DNA of 5,460 nucleotides from an uncultured Pseudomonadota bacterium (GTDB lineage Bacteria; Pseudomonadota; Gammaproteobacteria; Steroidobacterales; Steroidobacteraceae). The translations under genes were made by a program, and so were the position numbers. Each line of letters starts with the position of its first letter. The stretch's first letter is position 1. Below, piece after piece: positions 1 to 5,460 of this stretch. The notes beneath the pieces were generated by a model. The model made no database searches, was not told the origin of the DNA, and saw nothing but the letters and a program-made list of their open reading frames with translations. The DNA is taken from the NCBI GenBank assembly GCA_903910215.1, contig CAIVYV010000341.1, forward strand, positions 1 through 5,460, given 5' to 3'.

Positions 1-482
1 GCATTGCGGCCATACCGCAAGCCATTGGTAAAATTGACACTCCAATGACGAACTGCAGAGAGATCTTCACCCTCGTCACACCAATAGGGAGCCGCGATGG
101 TGTTCGGATAAATCCGCAAGTCGATCGTCGGTTTACCGCAATCGCGACACACCAATTGCTGAAGTTCCTCCAGCCTCGGCAGGCGCCAAGAACCCCCTAG
201 TTCCCGAGTCGCGACGGTCGCTGCCGCGCGCGCCTCGGCGAGGGTCAATGCACGAGCGACTCCAATGCAGCTTTCGCCACTCCACCGCTGACCCACCGTG
301 CAACGCATCCACTGCAGACGGGTATCGGCGCTGATGGCCGTGAACTCGGCCAATCGTGCCTTACTGACCGGTGCGCCAACGGCGCGGGATGCGGCCACCG
401 CCAACACAGCCGCGCAACATGCAACCCACAGCCACATCGAGCCATGCAAGATTTTTCTGTGGACGTGCTGAGACGTGCGCAT
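1..482 (-). CDS. Secreted DUF1566 (Lcl C-terminal-like) protein, 3' end missing
   Basis: Partial gene: 160 codons are visible before it leaves the window at its C-terminal side. From the ATG at 482 it starts MRTSQHVHRKILHGSMWLW, a basic n-region followed by a hydrophobic stretch (about residues 16-37) ending in A-x-A-type residues, which reads as a Sec signal peptide. The mature part has the hallmarks of DUF1566: a Cys pair in a 'RCTVGQ-W-G-x-x-C-x-G' segment (C61, C72), the 'GGSWRLPRLEELQQLV' core at about 96-111, and 'IDLRIYPNT...YW' followed by 'HWSVNFTNG' at 120-154. The family is common in extracytoplasmic proteins of proteobacteria, and its role is not established. Start choice is uncertain: in-frame ATGs also lie at 509 and 437, and none has a clear Shine-Dalgarno. 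I prefer 482 because it gives the best signal-peptide n-region. An odd point is YWCDEG where many relatives have YWSS, plus a local CxxC (C112, C115). Confidence 0.8.
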   Translation of the reverse strand, partial: MRTSQHVHRKILHGSMWLWVACCAAVLAVAASRAVGAPVSKARLAEFTAISADTRLQWMRCTVGQRWSGESCIGVARALTLAEARAAATVATRELGGSWRLPRLEELQQLVCRDCGKPTIDLRIYPNTIAAPYWCDEGEDLSAVRHWSVNFTNGLRYGRN

Positions 483-514
483 CCGGCGAGCGGTCGAATA
501 AAGTACCATTTTGG

Positions 515-520
515 AGTATA
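515..520 (-). promoter_or_regulatory. Possible -10 box for the DUF1566 gene
   Basis: On the minus strand the hexamer TATACT differs from TATAAT at one position. A transcript would start near 508, giving a leader of about 25 nt to the ATG at 482 and excluding the ATG at 509. No good -35 hexamer is found 16-18 nt upstream. The box sits inside the palindrome GTATAC (516-521), so the plus strand also offers TATACC (517-522) as a weak -10 for the divergent stator operon. This is a tentative call from sequence alone. Confidence 0.25.
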
Positions 521-558
521 CCCATTTACCCGCCACCTTGAGCATTCACTGAACTCGC

Positions 559-1329
559 ATGGATATCGCCATACTCATCGGAATTCTGGGCGCTTTGGGA
601 CTTGTCATAGGCGCCATGATCAGCGCCGGCACGGTCGCCGCTTTTTTGGACTGGCCCTCGGCATTGATCGTCATCGGCGGAACCTTCTTCGTGGTGATGG
701 CTCGCCACTCGCTCGAGACTTTCGTCGCTCATCTCGCAGCGTTATCACGCTTGATCGCCAAGCCCCAGCTCGACGTGGACCAATTGAGCCAAACACTCCC
801 GGAGTACGCCACACTGATTCGACGGGATGGCCCCTTGGCACTTGAGCCCCAGTTACAAGGCATCGAGAGTCCGCTCATTCGCACCGGACTGACTTTGATT
901 GTCGATGGCGCCGATGAGCCACGCCTGACGCAGCGACTGCAATTCGAGATGGACTCCGTCAGTCGTCGTAATGAGTCGATCATCGCGGCTTGGCAGACCT
1001 GGGCTGACGTGGCGCCAGCCATGGGCATGATCGGCACTCTGGTTGGACTGGTACAGATGCTAGGCGGTATGTCGGATCCCGGATCGATCGGCCCTGCGAT
1101 GGCGGTGGCGCTGTTGACGACTCTCTATGGCGCACTCATTGCCAATGTCATCGCCACACCCATCGCAGAGAAACTGCGAGCGTTGCATAGAGACGAGATG
1201 ATTTATTGCGAAGCAGCGGCGCTGGGCTTGCGGGCAATCGCTCGCGGCGAGAGCCCTCTCCTCATCGGCGATACCATCAATGCATTCCTTCGCAGGGATG
1301 TCCCCGTCCCGCCAACGCTTTCAGCCTGA
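559..1329 (+). CDS. motA: Flagellar stator channel protein, PomA/MotA family
   Basis: 256 aa, very close to the usual PomA length (about 254). It is an inner-membrane stator subunit that surrounds the B-subunit helix and converts ion flow into torque on the rotor protein FliG. N-terminal hydrophobic segments lie at about 3-22 and 30-47 (MDIAILIGILGALGLVIGAM and the ALIVIGGTFFVV region). A cytoplasmic loop carries the torque-related charged residues R88, R89 and E96, matching PomA R88/K89/E96. Two C-terminal helices hold the signature DVAPAMGMIGTLVGL (150-164) and IGPAMAVALLTTLYGALIAN (177-196). P153 and the Thr residues T160 and T187/T188 correspond to pore residues of PomA. The resemblance is to the PomA branch rather than the longer E. 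coli-type MotA, which suggests, but does not prove, sodium coupling. There is no strong Shine-Dalgarno before the ATG at 559. It is first in an operon with the B subunit 7 nt downstream. pomA would be an equally valid symbol. Confidence 0.95.
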   Translation: MDIAILIGILGALGLVIGAMISAGTVAAFLDWPSALIVIGGTFFVVMARHSLETFVAHLAALSRLIAKPQLDVDQLSQTLPEYATLIRRDGPLALEPQLQGIESPLIRTGLTLIVDGADEPRLTQRLQFEMDSVSRRNESIIAAWQTWADVAPAMGMIGTLVGLVQMLGGMSDPGSIGPAMAVALLTTLYGALIANVIATPIAEKLRALHRDEMIYCEAAALGLRAIARGESPLLIGDTINAFLRRDVPVPPTLSA

Positions 1330-1336
1330 TTGCTTC

Positions 1337-2395
1337 ATGCGCGTCGAGAAAAGCACTCGCTCCGCTCCGCCCTGGATGGTGACCTTCGCCGATCTGGTCA
1401 TTTTGTTGATGTGTTTTTTCGTCTTGATGTTGTCGTTCTCCACGATGAGTGACTCTACGTTTGCGACCGTCTCGAGCAGCATTCGAAGTTCGTTCAAGGG
1501 CGATACGACAGTCGCGATGGCTGCTCCGGCGACATCGACTTCCGCGAGCGAAATCTCCTTCTTGCCGGCGGTCAATGACGCGTTGAGGCCATCGACGACC
1601 TCGGTCTCGGACGATGAAGCATTACAGAAAGACGTACCACCAACGCTACTCGCCGATGCTCGTCGCCTGGAGAATGAATTACGTGAATGGATTGATCGGA
1701 AAATCGTCGATGTACATCCAACGAATACGCGAATCCTGATCCGATTCGATACACTCGGCTCAGGCGATACAGCCTCAAAGATTTTAGCTACAAACGGCTT
1801 GCTCGCAGCGATGCAGCGCATCAGTGAACTCACACCGACACTCGGAAGTGAAGTCACGATTACAGGTGCCACTTCGACACTGCTCGAAGCGGTCCGAAAG
1901 TCGGATGGCGATCCGATCGAAAATATCAACAGGGATGAACTAGTCGCGCTCGAGCGCGAAGTTCGCTCTCTTCTCAAGGATGCGCTTCAGAACGAATCCA
2001 TCAAGATAGACAGTCGCGGTCAGACTCTGCTCATTTCCATGGGAACCGAAGGCACCTTTGGTTCGGGCAATGCGCAACTCACGGCGCAGGCTCGGCGCTG
2101 GACTCAACAGATCAGCGAAGTTGCTCGGAAAAGTGACGCCCTGATCGTCGTGTCCGGGCACACGGACGACATACCGATCTCCAACGCGAGATACCGTGAT
2201 AACTGGGATCTATCGGCGGCGCGCGCTATTGCGGTGGTTCGAGAGATGGTGCGAACGCATCGGATTGATGCGGAACGCGTGCGGGCTCAGGGATTTGCCG
2301 ACACTAAACCCGTAGTCGCGAACGACAGCGCGGCCAATCGACTGCGCAACCGACGAATCGAGATTGCGTTGGAAGTAGGCGCACCGACCAACTGA
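1337..2395 (+). CDS. motB: Flagellar stator protein, PomB/MotB family, with extra domain half
   Basis: 352 aa from the ATG at 1337, 7 nt after motA. Longer readings from 1280 or 1298 would overlap motA and add a non-conserved tail. It anchors the stator to peptidoglycan and carries the ion-binding Asp. Residues 13-35 (WMVTFADLVILLMCFFVLML and on) match the PomB transmembrane helix closely, with D19 as the ion-binding Asp. Residues 36-53 fit the plug helix. A Ser/Thr/Ala-rich linker runs to about 103. The intact OmpA-like domain spans about 205-346 with GHTDDIP (274-280), RDNWDLSAARA (287-297), GFADTKPVVAND (319-330) and NRRIEI (338-343), including the expected peptidoglycan-contacting Asp and Arg. 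Between linker and domain, residues 111-180 resemble residues 205-277 and look like a degenerate extra half-domain (see findings). That probably explains why it is longer than PomB (about 315) or MotB (about 308). No clear Shine-Dalgarno; translational coupling to motA is likely. Confidence 0.93.
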   Translation: MRVEKSTRSAPPWMVTFADLVILLMCFFVLMLSFSTMSDSTFATVSSSIRSSFKGDTTVAMAAPATSTSASEISFLPAVNDALRPSTTSVSDDEALQKDVPPTLLADARRLENELREWIDRKIVDVHPTNTRILIRFDTLGSGDTASKILATNGLLAAMQRISELTPTLGSEVTITGATSTLLEAVRKSDGDPIENINRDELVALEREVRSLLKDALQNESIKIDSRGQTLLISMGTEGTFGSGNAQLTAQARRWTQQISEVARKSDALIVVSGHTDDIPISNARYRDNWDLSAARAIAVVREMVRTHRIDAERVRAQGFADTKPVVANDSAANRLRNRRIEIALEVGAPTN

Positions 2396-2434
2396 TCGGC
2401 GCGCCACGACATTACCGAGATACTTGAGGGGCGC

Positions 2435-3463
2435 TTATTTCACCGGCGCCGGCTTCTGATCCTTGGCGTAGTGCTCCAAGCTCGAGAGGCTGCGATCACT
2501 GCTCCACTCGGTTGGCGCGTCGAAATACTTCTTGAAGTTCTTCTCGCAGTAATCGAGGACGTTACGCGAGAGAATCTCTTCGAGATTCGGCGTCGTACCC
2601 ATGAAGCAGGCGTACTGACACAGTCCCGGGCGTTGACCCATCAACATCCACGGCAGCCACGGCGTGATGCGATTCCACGTGCCGGTGTAGTCGAGCGAGG
2701 TGATCTTCTCGTTCTGCAGATCTTCCACCTTCACGTGGTGGGCAAAGAACTCAGACACCTGCGCGATGGGGCCCGCCGATTCACGCGGCCACTTGTCGGG
2801 CTGCAAGGCGCTCGGATAAGCCAAATGTACGTGGATCTCCATCTCCGCCATACCACCGTGCTGGTACCACGGCAGGATGAAAGGAATCTTAGGCGGCTGT
2901 TCCTTGTTGAGGCCACCGAAGTCGGACATCGCCGGGAAGTGATCCTCGATCATGTAGTTGAACGGATCGTTAGCCACGTGCACCGCTTTGACCGTCTCAT
3001 TGGTCAGGGGGTTCTTCCAGTCATCCAGCACTTCGCCGCTGCGCAGATCGGTGTAGACGATCACTTCGCGACACATGCGACGAATGCCGCCGTTCGGGCC
3101 CTGCTCAAGGCGAATCACGCCGAAACCCGAAGCACCCATCAGATCGACAACCTTCTTCTGCGGTTCGATGGCCATCACATAGCCCTTGAACCAGAAGTAC
3201 TTCTGTTTGCCGAAATTGAGGTCGCCCTGGATACGGGCGTAGGCCAATTGGTTACCGCGCCCGGTGGAAAGATCGAGATACGGGCCCTTGAGGCCGGGAC
3301 CACGGCCGTGCAGCGAATGCAGTGCCGCCGATGCGCTGGCCAACGGCCCACCGAGGGTCATGCCCGCGAGACCCGCTGCTCCGATGGCCAAGGCGCCACC
3401 CGCACTTGCCGTCGTCAGAAATTCGCGTCGTTCAGGTCGTTGCAGGTCGGAAGACTGAGACAT
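2435..3463 (-). CDS. Tat-exported DUF1838 family protein
   Basis: 342 aa, complete. The N-terminus has a twin-arginine signal: ERREFLTTAS at 11-20 (R12, R13), then an Ala/Gly-rich hydrophobic stretch (about 19-38) and a likely cleavage after ASASA near residue 46. Tat use implies folding, and perhaps cofactor loading, before export to the periplasm. The body matches my memory of the DUF1838 family: VIVYTDLRSGEVLDDWKNP (134-152) followed by VHVANDPFN (161-169), a His-containing MEIHVHLAYPSALQP segment (208-222), and GTWNRITPWLPWMLMGQRPG (261-280) near the C-terminus. The biochemical function of DUF1838 is not known to me. H211/H213 and C282/C286 could be ligands, but this is speculation. It is expressed from a good ribosome site. 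The stop lies 39 nt from the convergent motB stop. Family call is from pattern recognition, not a search. Confidence 0.85.
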   Translation of the reverse strand: MSQSSDLQRPERREFLTTASAGGALAIGAAGLAGMTLGGPLASASAALHSLHGRGPGLKGPYLDLSTGRGNQLAYARIQGDLNFGKQKYFWFKGYVMAIEPQKKVVDLMGASGFGVIRLEQGPNGGIRRMCREVIVYTDLRSGEVLDDWKNPLTNETVKAVHVANDPFNYMIEDHFPAMSDFGGLNKEQPPKIPFILPWYQHGGMAEMEIHVHLAYPSALQPDKWPRESAGPIAQVSEFFAHHVKVEDLQNEKITSLDYTGTWNRITPWLPWMLMGQRPGLCQYACFMGTTPNLEEILSRNVLDYCEKNFKKYFDAPTEWSSDRSLSSLEHYAKDQKPAPVK

Positions 3464-3470
3464 GGATGAA

Positions 3471-3477
3471 CCCCCTC
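3471..3477 (-). promoter_or_regulatory. Ribosome binding site of the DUF1838 gene
   Basis: The minus strand reads GAGGGGG ending 7 nt before the ATG at 3463. It is the strongest Shine-Dalgarno-like sequence in front of any gene in the window and fixes the start there, which also keeps the whole Tat signal. Confidence 0.7.
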
Positions 3478-3497
3478 GTGTCAGGAAGGCTCAGATC

Positions 3498-3532
3498 ATG
3501 CCGTCTGTCACGAACCCGTGACGGGACGGCAT
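3498..3532 (-). other. Strong hairpin between the peroxiredoxin and DUF1838 genes
   Basis: Outer arms ATGCCGTC (3498-3505) and GACGGCAT (3525-3532) pair over 8 bp. Inner arms GTCACG (3507-3512) and CGTGAC (3517-3522) pair over 6 bp around a 4-nt loop (3513-3516). Only a 1-nt/2-nt internal loop separates the stems. It lies about 38 nt after the peroxiredoxin stop and 34 nt before the DUF1838 start. No T-run follows on either strand, so it is not a standard intrinsic terminator. It could be a processed or Rho-assisted terminator, an mRNA-stabilising 5' leader structure, or an inverted-repeat binding site. The remaining sequence of this gap shows no convincing promoter. Confidence 0.6.
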
Positions 3533-3570
3533 CATCCCTTGTCCATTTTCGGGCGACCAGCTTAGGGTGA

Positions 3571-4107
3571 TCAGGCCCCCTTGAGTCGCTTCAGTTCGGC
3601 CAAAACCATGACCGAATGACCCTTAGCATCGACTTTTTCCCAATGCTTGGCGATGCGACCCTCGGGATCGATGATGAAGGTGTCGCGACGGGCGATCTCG
3701 AACATACCAAGCATCTTCTGCAGCACCCCGTAAGCAGCGGTCGTCTGCTTGCTGGGATCGGCCAGTACCGAGAAGGGCAAGCTGTGCTCCTTGGCGAAGG
3801 CTTTCTTGGAGTCCACGTCGTCGACACTGACACCGTAGATCACGGCACCTTCGCGGCGGAAGGCAAAGATATCGTCACGGAACTCGCAAGCCTGGGTTGT
3901 GCACCCTGGCGTGTTGTCCTTGGGATAGAAGTAGAGCACCACCCATTTGCCGCGCTGCTCCTTCAAAGAAACCCACTTGCCTGTTTGATCCTGCAGACGA
4001 AAGTCGGGCGCCGGTGATCCCACTTTCGGGGAATTCGCCATCGCCACCGCGGCAAGGATCGAGAGGGCAAGACCGGTGAGCCAACGGGATATCGATCGCA
4101 TGTTCAT
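3571..4107 (-). CDS. Exported thioredoxin-dependent peroxiredoxin, BCP/PrxQ type
   Basis: 178 aa from the ATG at 4107. It reduces hydrogen peroxide and organic peroxides using a Cys pair recycled by a thioredoxin-like donor. The motif PKDNTPGCTTQACEFRD (62-78) contains the peroxidatic C69 within PxxxTxxC, and C74 five residues on, the resolving Cys typical of the BCP/PrxQ class. Further family marks are GSPAPDFRLQDQTGKWVSL (30-48), WVVLYFYPKD (55-64), VIYGVSVDD (89-97), and R141 in RRDTFIIDPEGRI. Unlike cytosolic E. coli Bcp (about 156 aa), it begins with a basic n-region and hydrophobic core (MNMRSISRWLTGLALSILAA), with probable cleavage after AMA at 24, so it should act in the periplasm. 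A longer reading from 4137 is possible but would overlap the lipase gene and push basic, non-hydrophobic residues before the signal. AAGG 7 nt upstream supports 4107; the ATG at 4101 is also plausible. DUF1838 lies downstream on the same strand. Confidence 0.93.
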   Translation of the reverse strand: MNMRSISRWLTGLALSILAAVAMANSPKVGSPAPDFRLQDQTGKWVSLKEQRGKWVVLYFYPKDNTPGCTTQACEFRDDIFAFRREGAVIYGVSVDDVDSKKAFAKEHSLPFSVLADPSKQTTAAYGVLQKMLGMFEIARRDTFIIDPEGRIAKHWEKVDAKGHSVMVLAELKRLKGA

Positions 4108-4130
4108 TGTCCTGCCTTTGGGATGAGCGC

Positions 4131-4138
4131 TTATCATA
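4131..4138. promoter_or_regulatory. Possible overlapping divergent -10 boxes
   Basis: The 36-bp gap between the peroxiredoxin and lipase starts contains TTATCATA. On the plus strand it gives TATCAT (4132-4137) and on the minus strand TATGAT (4138-4133), each a 5-of-6 match to TATAAT. The plus-strand box would place the transcript start at about the A of the lipase ATG. The minus-strand box would leave a leader of roughly 20 nt for the peroxiredoxin. The -35 candidates are poor on both sides (for example TTGTCC at 4107-4112 with a 19-nt spacer). Tentative. Confidence 0.3.
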
Positions 4139-4143
4139 GTGCC

Positions 4144-5259
4144 ATGCGCAAGCGCACAGCTATCGTCTTGTCGGGCGGCGGGGCCCGCGCGGCCTATCAG
4201 GTCGGCGTACTGAAGGCCTTAGCCGAACTCACCCCAGTGGAACAACCGCCTTTCGATATCATCGTAGGCACTTCGGCGGGCGCCGTCTGTGCGGCCGTAC
4301 TCGCTACCCACGCGCGCGACTGGCGCGAGGGCGTTCGGAGGCTCGAGCAGGTATGGGGCAACTTCACCGTCGGACAGGTGTTTGAGGCCGACACCGCTGC
4401 AATGCTCCGCGCTGGCGCACGCTGGTCGCTCTCGGCTATTTCGAGCGGGCGACTCGCCAGCGCTCCGGATGCGCTATTCGACAACTCGCCGCTACGTCGG
4501 CTCTTGGCTGAGCGAATCGACTGGGATCTGATCCGCAGCAATGTTCAAGGCGGCGCGTTGCATGCCCTTGCGCTAACGGCCACCTCCTACGTCGGCGGTC
4601 AACACCGGATTTTCTTCGAGGCCGACTCTGCCGTCGCCGACTGGCAAGGCGTGCGACGAATCGGTGCTCGCACACCCTTGAATCTCGATCATTTGATGGC
4701 GAGCGTCGCCATTCCCTTTCTGTTCCCATCGGTGAAAATCGGTGATCGGTACTTCGGCGATGGGGCAATGCGACAACTCGCGCCCCTCTCGCCTGCAATC
4801 CACCTTGGCGCAGAACGCATCCTGGTGCTCGGCGTGCGCGCGCAGAACGCAGCCGGTATTGACGACGATCTGCGATCTCTCCAATCACCCTCTTCCGGCG
4901 ATATTTTTGGTTTCATGCTCGACACGCTGTTCAGCGATCAGGTCGATGCCGATCTCGATCAACTCGAGCGTACCAATCGATTCTTGAGCGAAGCCGAGAG
5001 AACGGTCGTTGGCTTGCGCCCCGTCGCGGCACTTCGCCTTGTCCCGACTGCAGACCCGAGAGATATCGCCGTGCGCCATCTGACCGCCTTACCAAGCGCC
5101 CTGCGAACCTTGCTCTCAGTCATTGGAGCACGGGGAACGTCAGGCGGACTGTTGGCGAGCTATCTGCTTTTCGAAGGCGTCTATACGCGCGAGTTGATCG
5201 AACTTGGCTACCGAGACACGCTGGGGCAGCGCGAGGTTATTTTAGATTTCTTGGCTTGA
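4144..5259 (+). CDS. Patatin-like phospholipase family protein
   Basis: 371 aa from the ATG at 4144, complete. Patatin-family enzymes are serine acyl hydrolases with a Ser-Asp dyad that release fatty acids from phospholipids or other lipids. All catalytic elements are visible: the oxyanion glycine loop SGGGARAAYQVGVLKAL (10-26), nucleophile elbow GTSAG (42-46) with Ser44, and the DGA motif (206-208) with Asp206. The SVAIPFLFPSVKIGDRYFGDGAMRQLAPLSPAIHLGA region (188-223) is typical of bacterial members. There is no signal peptide or obvious membrane helix, so a cytoplasmic or peripheral membrane location is expected. The C-terminal part (about 235-371), ending SYLLFEGVYTRELIELGYRDTL, is characteristic of a bacterial subgroup of this length. 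A start at 4123 would add seven residues (MSAYHSA) but overlaps the peroxiredoxin leader. Neither start has a Shine-Dalgarno. Substrate cannot be told from sequence. Confidence 0.93.
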   Translation: MRKRTAIVLSGGGARAAYQVGVLKALAELTPVEQPPFDIIVGTSAGAVCAAVLATHARDWREGVRRLEQVWGNFTVGQVFEADTAAMLRAGARWSLSAISSGRLASAPDALFDNSPLRRLLAERIDWDLIRSNVQGGALHALALTATSYVGGQHRIFFEADSAVADWQGVRRIGARTPLNLDHLMASVAIPFLFPSVKIGDRYFGDGAMRQLAPLSPAIHLGAERILVLGVRAQNAAGIDDDLRSLQSPSSGDIFGFMLDTLFSDQVDADLDQLERTNRFLSEAERTVVGLRPVAALRLVPTADPRDIAVRHLTALPSALRTLLSVIGARGTSGGLLASYLLFEGVYTRELIELGYRDTLGQREVILDFLA

Positions 5260-5286
5260 ATTTTTCGAGTCGGGATCTCGCCCGCA

Positions 5287-5460
5287 TCACGACAAGACCT
5301 TCCGACGCAATGCGACCATCGCACGATCTAGTCCATCGAGCGTGAGCGGGAACATCCGATCCTCCACCAACTCTTGAGTCATGCGGATCGACGGCGTCCA
5401 ACCCCAATGCTCTTCCGGCGTCGGGTTCAACCAGATGAGCTTCGGAAAGTGTGCCGTGAA
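5287..5460 (-). CDS. C-terminal end of a VWA/CoxE-like protein, 5' part missing
   Basis: The last 57 codons and the TGA stop of a gene that enters from the right edge. The residues include FPKLIWLNPTPEEHWGWTPS (5-24), then IRMTQELVEDRMFPLTLDGLDRAMVALRRK. This pattern (WLNP-x-P-x-x-W, S-I, then a 'R-M-F/Y-P-L-T-L-x-G-L' ending) matches my memory of the C-terminus of bacterial von Willebrand factor A domain proteins of the CoxE-like group, often paired with MoxR-type AAA+ ATPases. The metal-binding MIDAS motif would lie upstream, outside the window, so the assignment rests on the tail alone. It is convergent with the lipase gene, with 27 bp between stops. That gap contains no clear terminator, only a weak CGGG/CCCG stem (5272-5284). 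Confidence 0.6.
   Translation of the reverse strand, partial: FTAHFPKLIWLNPTPEEHWGWTPSIRMTQELVEDRMFPLTLDGLDRAMVALRRKVLS

Noticed and set aside
245..445. 66-codon minus-strand frame beginning MARCGCGLHV
   Set aside because: It overlaps the DUF1566 gene in another frame. The neighbouring frame gives a signal peptide and clear DUF1566 motifs, while this one is a Trp/Arg/Pro-rich shadow.
499..525. TAAAG followed by a possible flagellar sigma-28 promoter upstream of motA
   Set aside because: A TAAA element is present at 499-502, but at the required spacing the sequence is ATACCCAT, not GCCGATAA-like.
444..845. 133-codon plus-strand frame overlapping the start of motA
   Set aside because: Its sequence is His/Arg-rich and unrelated to any family. 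motA in the other frame is unmistakable.
1321..1977. 218-codon open frame on the minus strand opposite motB
   Set aside because: Ser/Arg-rich shadow of the motB coding frame without motifs or a start signal.
2396..2434. Possible bidirectional terminator between the convergent motB and DUF1838 stops
   Set aside because: Only the short palindrome GGCGCGCC is present; there is no stable stem with a T-run on either strand.
2471..3469. 332-codon open frame on the plus strand opposite the DUF1838 gene
   Set aside because: It mirrors almost the whole DUF1838 gene, has low-complexity His/Arg/Val-rich composition, no recognisable domain and no ribosome site. The minus-strand frame has a Tat signal and family motifs.
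4436..4888. Arg-rich open frame on the minus strand opposite the lipase gene
   Set aside because: Shadow frame; the plus strand encodes an intact patatin with all catalytic motifs.

Overview
The window looks like chromosomal DNA of a motile Gram-negative bacterium, most likely a gammaproteobacterium. The evidence is a PomA/PomB-type flagellar stator pair, a Tat-exported DUF1838 protein, a BCP/PrxQ-type peroxiredoxin, a patatin-like lipase and a CoxE-like VWA protein. GC content is moderately high and gene packing is dense. The lineage is inferred from family resemblance only. I see no insertion sequence, phage gene, tRNA, rRNA or CRISPR array.

Layout: (1) about 1-482, minus strand: 5' part of a secreted DUF1566 (Lcl-like) protein that runs off the left edge. 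(2) 559-2395, plus strand: a two-gene operon for the flagellar stator, a PomA/MotA-like channel protein followed 7 nt later by a PomB/MotB-like protein. The MotB-like protein is longer than usual and seems to carry an extra degenerate half-copy of its own OmpA-like domain between the plug/linker and the intact peptidoglycan-binding domain. (3) 2435-4107, minus strand: a Tat-exported DUF1838 protein and, upstream of it, an exported peroxiredoxin. A strong hairpin lies in the 107-nt gap between them. (4) 4144-5259, plus strand: a complete patatin-like phospholipase, divergent from the peroxiredoxin across a 36-bp gap. (5) 5287-5460, minus strand: the C-terminal end of a VWA/CoxE-like protein that enters from the right edge, convergent with the lipase.

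How the genes relate: the stator pair works as a unit (A4B2-type ion channel driving the flagellar rotor), but no other flagellar or chemotaxis gene is visible here. Most of the remaining genes encode proteins with export signals (DUF1566, DUF1838, peroxiredoxin), so the window is rich in envelope functions. A shared pathway is not demonstrated. The most interesting item is the apparent internal domain duplication in the MotB-like protein. I did not find convincing evidence of a wholly new multi-gene system.
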